From NCBI GenBank assembly GCA_964583335.1, contig CAZOVG010000002.1, forward strand, positions 1 to 64,000: a stretch of DNA of 64,000 bases, read 5' to 3'. The DNA comes from JAGNKE01 sp964583335 (GTDB lineage: Bacteria > Pseudomonadota > Alphaproteobacteria > Micavibrionales > Micavibrionaceae). The position numbers and the translations under genes are program-made. Numbering within the stretch: the first letter of the stretch is position 1; each line of letters starts with the position of its first letter. This document shows, piece after piece, positions 25,105-31,118 of this stretch. The notes under the pieces were generated by a model, which saw only the letters and a list, made by a program, of their open reading frames with translations, had not been told where the DNA came from and did no database searches.

Positions 25105-26233
25105 CATAGGCTTTTGTGGTTTTTATTTTGTTATTGTCGGTTTTCTGAGAAGGCTCAGGGATAACGATCTTCTCTCTCTTGAAAATTTTTTGACGATTTT
25201 TCCGGTGATCATAAAATGTGTCGGTGTTTTTCTTATAATTAATATCTTTTTTTTAAGTTTGTATCTTTATTTGCGCTCGGGCTTTAGCTTTTCCTTTCTT
25301 ATCAGTGCACCTGTCTCCTTGGCCGTAAGATTTAATTGTACTCTGACTTCCTCTTGCCCACAGGGGATGAACCAAGACATTGATTTGTCTGGACCTCTTT
25401 TCTTGTTGAACGTTCTCTTCGGTTTAATTTTTTTTGCGGTTCCGCTTTTGCTTTCCAATAACAGGTTTTCCAACAGGTTCGGCCCGCCTCCTGTGGGGTT
25501 TAATTTCAGAACGATGCTGAAAGGCAGTTATCCAAAGCCTCTGATCCAAGACGAGCAAAGCGCTGCGCCTCATGATCCCTGGATCTTATCCAATCCGTGG
25601 ATCGGACGGATGAACCAGCAGCAATTCATCCTCGGCACTGCGCTCTGTGCGGGTGCGATGTTTCTGGGTACATCCCTTATCCCCGAGCCCGCACTTGTTT
25701 ATGTTCTGAATATCTGCCTCGGTTTTATGATTATTATCTTCGTCTCCCGGCGGCTGAACGATCAATACGACCATGACGGCTCCGTCATTTTACGGCGTTT
25801 AGATCAGATCCGGCGCCCTTTTCGGTATCTGTTTTTTATGAAGTGGTTTGCGGGCCTGTATTCCCTTGGCTTTATTTATTTAGCGGTATTATGTTTTTTT
25901 CTGCCGCCCGTTATGTATTTTCTTTATTTCTTTTTTATAGCTCCCGTTTTTTTATTTTTTAAAAAAGCTTTTACGCCCCTGCTATGGATTTTTGCGGCTT
26001 TTGTTAGCTGGTTACTCTTGGGGGGCAGTTATTATAGAGCCAATAAGTATGGTTTGCCGCCCATCGGGATGGATTTCCGCACCACCCTTCCGGGCACCTA
26101 TCCCGACGCGGCGGCGGAGCAATTCGACGTGCGGGAGCGGGAATTACAACATCGGCTTGAGCGGGCCAAGGCGGCGCGGAAGGCCAAAACTGGCGGCGCC
26201 TCCCCCTATATAGAATTCAAGGGGAGAGGATGA
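24938..26233 (+). CDS. double DUF805-like membrane protein, paralog 2
   Basis: 431 residues from GTG 24938, the position equivalent to paralog 1's start and overlapping its stop; a longer reading frame begins upstream but only runs through paralog 1 in another frame. The protein has two DUF805-like halves: residues 1-205 (GRANRQQF, FLRRLRDND, SNRFGPPPVGF) and about 210-410 (NPWIGRMNQQQF, SRRLNDQYD, ANKYGLPPIGM). The first 56 residues are identical to paralog 1. AT-rich helical segments contrast with GC-rich ends. The C-terminal LERAKAARKAKTGG tail is basic. Fusion of two units is the oddity; function unknown. Confidence 0.75.
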   Translation: MNALQVLHLFLNPFAGRANRQQFLFFVLIFLSVLLWLEVAMNAYDYDKSYDSLRFIIGFCGFYFVIVGFLRRLRDNDLLSLENFLTIFPVIIKCVGVFLIINIFFLSLYLYLRSGFSFSFLISAPVSLAVRFNCTLTSSCPQGMNQDIDLSGPLFLLNVLFGLIFFAVPLLLSNNRFSNRFGPPPVGFNFRTMLKGSYPKPLIQDEQSAAPHDPWILSNPWIGRMNQQQFILGTALCAGAMFLGTSLIPEPALVYVLNICLGFMIIIFVSRRLNDQYDHDGSVILRRLDQIRRPFRYLFFMKWFAGLYSLGFIYLAVLCFFLPPVMYFLYFFFIAPVFLFFKKAFTPLLWIFAAFVSWLLLGGSYYRANKYGLPPIGMDFRTTLPGTYPDAAAEQFDVRERELQHRLERAKAARKAKTGGASPYIEFKGRG

Positions 26234-26895
26234 TGTGGGCGTTGCTGGACATACGCACCGGGCGGGCGAACAGGGCGCAGTTTATTCTGCTTATTGTGTT
26301 ATGCATTGCTATTCGCATTCCAACCTCTGTTTATTTTCCTATAATAAGGCCTTCTGGGATTCACATTGATTTTGCAGCGCTTTTGTCTAACCCCGGTTTT
26401 TATATTCATCTTCTGATTTACTATATTTTTTATCTTGCTGTTTTCAGACGCTGCCGGGACAGAGGCTCTCAAAAAGTGGCATTTTTTATGCTGGCATATA
26501 CTGTGTTTTGGGTTCTGCCGCTTCTTATTCCGCCTCTTTTCTCAGTATACGCGATTGCCGGTTATTTTTTAATTATGAGCGGTTTCTCTAAAGTTCTCTC
26601 TGTAATTACCGCTATTGTCTCTATTATTTTTATTGTCTATCTCCTCATGCGTGGCGATCCTGCTCCGAATCAATATGGGTATCCTCCGATCAGGTTGAAG
26701 TTCAGCACGATGACGATGGCCACTTATCCGAAGCGTCTGCTTGCACAACAGCGCGAGATGATGAACAAGCAAGATTCCGAGCGGGCTGCGCGAGAAGAGG
26801 AAGAGGTCAAAGCGCGCGAGGCTTTTTACCGGGATAACTTGAAGAACCGGCAAACTGAAACTCAAGAAACCCCAGAATTCAAGGGGAGAGGATGA
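26230..26895 (+). CDS. DUF805-like membrane protein, paralog 3
   Basis: 221 residues, starting ATGATG across the previous stop. Begins MMWALLDIRTGRANRAQFILL, a start shared almost word for word with paralogs 4 and 5. It has FRRCRDRG and PNQYGYPPIRL landmarks and ends in a charged helix and EFKGRG, like paralog 2. Four to five membrane helices. Lower GC in the core than in flanking arg genes. Confidence 0.72.
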   Translation: MMWALLDIRTGRANRAQFILLIVLCIAIRIPTSVYFPIIRPSGIHIDFAALLSNPGFYIHLLIYYIFYLAVFRRCRDRGSQKVAFFMLAYTVFWVLPLLIPPLFSVYAIAGYFLIMSGFSKVLSVITAIVSIIFIVYLLMRGDPAPNQYGYPPIRLKFSTMTMATYPKRLLAQQREMMNKQDSERAAREEEEVKAREAFYRDNLKNRQTETQETPEFKGRG

Positions 26896-27539
26896 TGAGG
26901 GCGTTGCTGGACATACGCACCGGGCGGGCGAACAGGGCGCAGTTTTATCTTGTTTTTCTCGTGTGCGGCCCCGTGCTTTATACCCTGCCGCTGGATCATG
27001 TTTATTTCAGCATCCCGACGGTCGGTGTTCTTTCGTATGTGCTTGTTCTTATGTGGGCGCGGCGGTATCGCGACACGCGCTCCGGCCCGGAGGGAAAAAA
27101 CCCTCTTTTGGCCGCTTTGGGGGCCGTCGGCCTGTTCATCGGAGGTTTGCCGATGGTAATTGTTCTGGCTTTTTTTTCTTTTACCTTGGGCGGAAGGGGC
27201 TATTCCGCTCGAAAATTTTTCGGCGCGATTATGCAGCGTTTCGCCGAAGATATCCTCGACCCGCTGGTTGACGTTCTTTTTAAAGGCAGCGCCCCGGCCT
27301 TCACCCTTTACGGTTTGCCGCCGCGCGGGCTTAATTTCCTGACGATGACGTATGAGACCTATCCTGAGAAACTGCGGAAATTTGCCTCTGAGGCTTCCCG
27401 TGCGTATGAAGCGGATGCCGAAAGACAGAACGAGGAGGAGTCCGAGGGTGTCGAGGCGCTCGTCGCGCGGCAGGCCGGAAAGGCCGCCCGGAGAAAGCGC
27501 TATCTTTTCACGGAGGAATATCATGTTGACGATGTATGA
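26892..27539 (+). CDS. DUF805-like membrane protein, paralog 4
   Basis: 215 residues. Starts MMRALLDIRTGRANRAQF, overlaps the preceding stop by 4 bp. Has RRYRDTRSGP and a C-terminal charged helix (YEADAERQNEEESEGVEALV) that is repeated in paralog 5. Two to three membrane helices can be seen. The PNrYG landmark is degraded to AFTLYGLPPRG. Just before its stop an out-of-frame ATG with a GGAGG begins a 23-codon ORF (27523-27594), the counterpart of the Arg leader before argD but without the CGA run. Confidence 0.7.
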   Translation: MMRALLDIRTGRANRAQFYLVFLVCGPVLYTLPLDHVYFSIPTVGVLSYVLVLMWARRYRDTRSGPEGKNPLLAALGAVGLFIGGLPMVIVLAFFSFTLGGRGYSARKFFGAIMQRFAEDILDPLVDVLFKGSAPAFTLYGLPPRGLNFLTMTYETYPEKLRKFASEASRAYEADAERQNEEESEGVEALVARQAGKAARRKRYLFTEEYHVDDV

Positions 27540-27545
27540 TATCCG
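27331..27545 (+). repeat. about 215-bp direct repeat, left copy
   Basis: Matches 28036-28250 (offset 705 bp) with only a handful of mismatches. It spans the 3' part of DUF805 paralog 4 and the first seven codons of a short overlapping ORF. The match ends at ATATCCG, precisely where the argD leader begins its CGA run. Confidence 0.9.
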
Positions 27546-27590
27546 TTCTGAGAGGCTCTTAGCGGAAACCTTGGAATTCAAGGATACAGC

Positions 27591-28244
27591 GTGATGTGGG
27601 CGTTGCTGGACATACGCACCGGGCGGGCGAACAGGGCGCAGTTTTTTGTGCTTACGCTGATGATCTTTTTTGCTTTGTATTATATTTCTTTTTTTGAACA
27701 CCCCTATTTGATGTGGTTGACCTTAAGCATCACTCTATATCTGTTTTTTCTTGTCTATGTCCGGAGATACCGGGATACGCTCTCCGATCCCAGAGAGGAA
27801 TATACGACCCTACAAGCTCTGAAGACTCTGATTTCATCGTTTTTTGCCCTTTTATTCTTCGCTGTTACGTTGCCTTATATCATTCTAACTCTCCTCAATT
27901 TCAATTCTGGCATCCTCCGCTCCAATAGCTGGCCATTTAACATATTAGATGAGCATTTGATCTCCCCCTTTACAATTGTTTTGTTTAAGTCAAGCGCACC
28001 CTACCTCACAAGTCATGGGCTACCACCTTTGGGTCTTAATTTCCTGACGATGACGTATAAGACCTATCCTGAGAAATTGCGCAAACGGGCCTCTGAGGCT
28101 TCCCGTGCGTATGAAGCGGATGTCGAAAGACAGAACGAGGAGGAGTCCGAGGGTGTCGAGGCGCTCGTCGCGCGGCAGGCCGGAAAGGCCGCCCGGAGAA
28201 AGCGCTATCTTTTCACGGAGGAATATCATGTTGACGATGTATGA
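27591..28244 (+). CDS. DUF805-like membrane protein, paralog 5
   Basis: 217 residues from GTG 27591 (or ATG 27594, giving MWALLDIRTGRANRAQF). Same start block as paralogs 3 and 4, RRYRDTLSDP landmark and a degraded PNrYG (YLTSHGLPPLG). The last 70 residues nearly repeat paralog 4. The gene ends inside the Arg leader ORF that precedes argD, which is read in another frame from ATG 28228. It closes the array of five related membrane genes inserted between argB and argD. Confidence 0.7.
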   Translation: MMWALLDIRTGRANRAQFFVLTLMIFFALYYISFFEHPYLMWLTLSITLYLFFLVYVRRYRDTLSDPREEYTTLQALKTLISSFFALLFFAVTLPYIILTLLNFNSGILRSNSWPFNILDEHLISPFTIVLFKSSAPYLTSHGLPPLGLNFLTMTYKTYPEKLRKRASEASRAYEADVERQNEEESEGVEALVARQAGKAARRKRYLFTEEYHVDDV

Positions 28245-28250
28245 TATCCG
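28036..28250 (+). repeat. about 215-bp direct repeat, right copy
   Basis: Right copy of the 27331-27545 repeat, covering the end of DUF805 paralog 5 and the first codons of the argD leader peptide, including its GGAGG ribosome site. Confidence 0.9.
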
Positions 28251-28290
28251 ACGACGACGACCGATCCTGTTGCCACGGAAGACGATTTAA
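28228..28290 (+). promoter_or_regulatory. Arg-codon leader peptide upstream of argD
   Basis: A 20-codon ORF, MLTMYDIRRRRPILLPRKTI, with a good ribosome site (GGAGG at 28217-28221, 6 nt before ATG). Four consecutive CGA codons lie at 28249-28260, then CCG; a CGG follows at 28276. It overlaps the end of DUF805 paralog 5 out of frame and stops 28 nt before the argD ATG. The core CGACGACGACCG is shared with the leader before the argC operon. The gap to argD is too short for a classical terminator/antiterminator, so stalling could act on argD translation, mRNA stability or Rho access. Role inferred from codon content and position. Confidence 0.6.
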
Positions 28291-28318
28291 CATTAAGAAA
28301 ACTATAGGAATAACGACC

Positions 28319-29575
28319 ATGACACACCCCAACGCCCAAGAGATTATCGAGAAAACCAAGGCCCTTCTGGTCAGCACGTACGACGCGCAGCCGGTGGTTC
28401 TGGACCGTGGCGAGGGCTGCTATGCCTATGACACGGACGGGAAGAAATATCTGGATTTCGCGGCGGGGATCGCGGTGGCCTCGCTGGGTCACGCGCATCC
28501 GGCGATCATCAAGACCCTCAAGCATCAGGCCGCGCGGCTGATGGCGTGTCAGGCGTCTTATGCCACGCAGGAAAAGCTGGAGGCGGCGCAGATCATGGTC
28601 GATCATTCCTGTTTCGATCAGGTTTATTTCTGCAATAGCGGGACGGAGGCCGTGGAGGCCGCGCTGAAATGCGCGCGCAAGTGGGCTTACGAGGCCAAGG
28701 GGCCGCACTGCTATGAGATCATCGCGTTCAGGAACAGCTTTCACGGGCGGACCTACGGTTCGGCCAGCGTGACGGAAAAGCGGATGAGCCAGCCCTATTT
28801 CGGGCCGTATCTGGAGGGCGTGCATTTCGCGAAGTTCAACGATCTTGAGTCGGTGAAGCCCCTGATCTCCGACAAGACGGCGGCGATCATCGTTGAGCCG
28901 GTGCAAGGCGAAGGCGGTTTGGCGGCGGCGGAGCCCGCGTTCCTGATGGGTTTGCGCAAACTCTGCGACCAGCATAATATCTGTTTGATCTTCGACGAGG
29001 TGCAGGCGGGCTTCGGGCGGTTGGGCACGTTTAACGCCTATGAGGCGTTTTCGTGCTGTCCCGAGTGCGTGGAGACCGGCAAGCCGATGCCGCGCAAGGC
29101 CAAGCCGATCGAGCCGGATATCGCGGCGTGGGCCAAGGGCATGGGCGGCGGATTCCCGGTCGGCGCGATGGCGGCCAAGCGCAAGTTCGGATCGGCCATC
29201 GTGGTCGGCACGCACGGCACGACGTACGGCGGCAATCCGCTGGCGTGCGCCGTGGCGGCGACGGTGATGAAGCAGATGCTCAAGCGCGGGTTCATGGCGA
29301 ACGTGCAGAAAGTCTCGGCGGTGATGTTCGAGGGGCTGAAGCAGATCCAGCGCGAGTCGAACAAGATCACCGATATCAAAGGCAAGGGCCTGATGATCGG
29401 TGTGGATACGAACACCAAGTGCACGGAGCTGCTCAAGGCGTTGCAGAAGAACGGGCTGATGGCGACCAAGGCGGGCGATAATACGCTGCGGCTGACCCCA
29501 CCCCTCATTTTGAAAGAGGAGCAGGCGCACGAGGCTCTGGGCATCATCGGCAAGACGCTCAAGGAGATGGGCTAG
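28319..29575 (+). CDS. argD: acetylornithine aminotransferase
   Basis: 418 residues. Class III PLP aminotransferase: DFAAGIAVASLGHAHP, CNSGTEAVEAALKCARK, FRNSFHGRTYGSASVT, EPVQGEGG, IFDEVQAGFGRLG (PLP Asp226) and WAKGMGGGFPVGA (Lys273 Schiff base). Converts acylglutamate semialdehyde to acylornithine; such enzymes may also serve in lysine synthesis. An insert of roughly 18 residues between FNAYEAF and IEPDI carries Cys246, Cys247 and Cys250 (CCPEC) and basic residues, absent from typical ArgD. Its translation start follows an AGGAA and the Arg leader peptide. Confidence 0.92.
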   Translation: MTHPNAQEIIEKTKALLVSTYDAQPVVLDRGEGCYAYDTDGKKYLDFAAGIAVASLGHAHPAIIKTLKHQAARLMACQASYATQEKLEAAQIMVDHSCFDQVYFCNSGTEAVEAALKCARKWAYEAKGPHCYEIIAFRNSFHGRTYGSASVTEKRMSQPYFGPYLEGVHFAKFNDLESVKPLISDKTAAIIVEPVQGEGGLAAAEPAFLMGLRKLCDQHNICLIFDEVQAGFGRLGTFNAYEAFSCCPECVETGKPMPRKAKPIEPDIAAWAKGMGGGFPVGAMAAKRKFGSAIVVGTHGTTYGGNPLACAVAATVMKQMLKRGFMANVQKVSAVMFEGLKQIQRESNKITDIKGKGLMIGVDTNTKCTELLKALQKNGLMATKAGDNTLRLTPPLILKEEQAHEALGIIGKTLKEMG

Positions 29576-29739
29576 TTTTAATGAACCACAACGCGCACAA
29601 CGAACACGTGGATCCCCGCTTGCGCGGGGATGCCGGCCTGGCCTTTAAGGCATTCCCGTATCAACGGGAATCCATACCAACCCGGTGTCGTCGTGCGCTT
29701 TGTGATCGTTGTGTTTAAAAATTTTGTAAGGAAACCGAC
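29576..29739. repeat. hairpin repeats and a 45-codon ORF between argD and argF
   Basis: Contains CCCCGC-TTGC-GCGGGG (29614-29629) and a variant second hairpin TTCCCGT-ATC-AACGGGAA near 29653-29671. Relative to ATCCCCGT/ACGGGGAT elsewhere, both stem sides change together. A 45-codon ORF (ATG 29581 to TAA 29716-29718) runs through it and ends TRCRRALCDRCV with seven arginines in total, 21 nt before argF. It could be a third Arg leader or chance translation of repeat DNA. Confidence 0.5.
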
Positions 29740-30642
29740 ATGAGTATCAGGCATTTCATCAATCTCCCCGATATCGGGGCGGAGACGCTGAAGGGGATTT
29801 TGAAACAGGCGCATGCGCTGAAGGCGGAGAAGTTCAATCCGCCGCAGATCCTCGAAGGCTTATCGCTCGCGATGGTGTTCGACAAACGCTCGACGCGGAC
29901 GCGTATTTCCTTCGAGGTCGCTATGAAGCAGCTCGGCGGGCATACGGTCGTGATGAGCATGGGCGAGATGCAGATCGCGGGGTCGGAAACCATCGAGGAC
30001 ACGGCGAAGGTGCTCTCGCGGTTCGTGGACGCTGTGATGCTGCGGATGAGCAGTCACGAGAACATGGAGGAGCTGGCGCGGTGGGCCACTATTCCGATCA
30101 TCAACGGCATGACCAACGAGTCGCACCCGTGCCAGATCATGGCGGATTTGCTGACCATCGAGGAAAAGCTCGGCTCCGTCGAGGGCAAAAAAATCGCGTG
30201 GTTCGGGGATTACAACAACGTGTGCAAGACGTTCGAGCAGGCCGCGCCGCTGTTCGGGTTCGATCTCGCGATCTCCACCCCGCCAGATTTACAGCCCGCC
30301 AAGCCGGGGCCGCGCACGACCTATCACGAGGATGCGCAGGCGGCGGCGAAGGGCGCAGACGTGATCGTCACCGACACGTGGGTTTCGATGGGGCAAGAAG
30401 GCAAAGCAATCGACAAATTCATGCCCTATCAGGTCAATTCCGCGCTGATGGCGCAGGCGAAGGATCACGCGATCTTTATGCACTGCATGCCCATCCACCA
30501 GAACGAGGAAGTTACGCAGGACGTTCTCAAAACCAAGGCCAGCGTGATCTATGACGAAGCCGAAAACCGCTTGCACGCGCAGAAGGCGATCCTTGCGTGG
30601 TGTTTGGAGGATTCCGGCGTGAGGGTTTGGAAGAAGGGTTGA
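29740..30642 (+). CDS. argF: ornithine carbamoyltransferase
   Basis: 300 residues. Carbamoyl-phosphate site KRSTRTRISFE, MGEMQIAGSETIEDTAKVLSRFVDAVMLR, NGMTNESHPCQIMADLLTI (HPCQ), WFGDYNNVCKTFEQAAPLFGF, DTWVSMGQE and HCMPIHQNEEV (usual HCLP.H) are all in order. It makes citrulline from ornithine and carbamoyl phosphate. The SMG motif points to ornithine rather than acetylornithine as substrate. A well-placed AAGGA precedes the ATG. Confidence 0.93.
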   Translation: MSIRHFINLPDIGAETLKGILKQAHALKAEKFNPPQILEGLSLAMVFDKRSTRTRISFEVAMKQLGGHTVVMSMGEMQIAGSETIEDTAKVLSRFVDAVMLRMSSHENMEELARWATIPIINGMTNESHPCQIMADLLTIEEKLGSVEGKKIAWFGDYNNVCKTFEQAAPLFGFDLAISTPPDLQPAKPGPRTTYHEDAQAAAKGADVIVTDTWVSMGQEGKAIDKFMPYQVNSALMAQAKDHAIFMHCMPIHQNEEVTQDVLKTKASVIYDEAENRLHAQKAILAWCLEDSGVRVWKKG

Positions 30643-30645
30643 GGG

Positions 30646-31113
30646 ATGCGGGCGTTTGTTAACTTATTGTCTTTTTTTGTTTTGGTTTTATTGCTAACCG
30701 TTGCCTCAACTTCTTCTGCTTATAAACCTGATGACAGCAAGGAAAAGGTTGTCGTTGAGCTTATCGAGGATAAAAAAACTTGCAAAGACATATCAGTTTC
30801 GTTTCCGACAAAATTGTCCTCATGCGATGAAATGGGTTTTGCTGATCCTGAAGTCAAGCTTGAGGTGAAAAAAAAAGGCGAGACTTATATAAAAGCCGAC
30901 TTGCTTACTGAAAGCGCCAATCAGGAAAATTATTCAATGTCTCGATTTTGTCTGCCCGACGAGTTTATTTCCCTAGCCATACTTACCATCAATTATGAAG
31001 GTTCAGTCGGGGCAGTACAAAAAGCGGATGGGAGCATACTTTTTTCTGCACCTCTTTGCAGTCATACAATCGTCGTCGATAATCTCGATAAACTGATAGC
31101 TCAAAAGAAATAA
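30646..31113 (+). CDS. secreted protein of unknown function
   Basis: 155 residues, 3 bp after argF. N-terminal signal peptide (NLLSFFVLVLLLTVAS..SSA) and a small mature domain with several cysteines (KTCKDIS, LSSCDEMG, RFCLPDE, PLCSHT) that could form two disulfides in the periplasm. Markedly lower GC than argF, with many TTT and AAA codons, suggesting a recent arrival or weak codon selection. It ends convergently with the adhesin gene (5-bp gap). Confidence 0.65.
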   Translation: MRAFVNLLSFFVLVLLLTVASTSSAYKPDDSKEKVVVELIEDKKTCKDISVSFPTKLSSCDEMGFADPEVKLEVKKKGETYIKADLLTESANQENYSMSRFCLPDEFISLAILTINYEGSVGAVQKADGSILFSAPLCSHTIVVDNLDKLIAQKK

Positions 31114-31118
31114 TTTTT

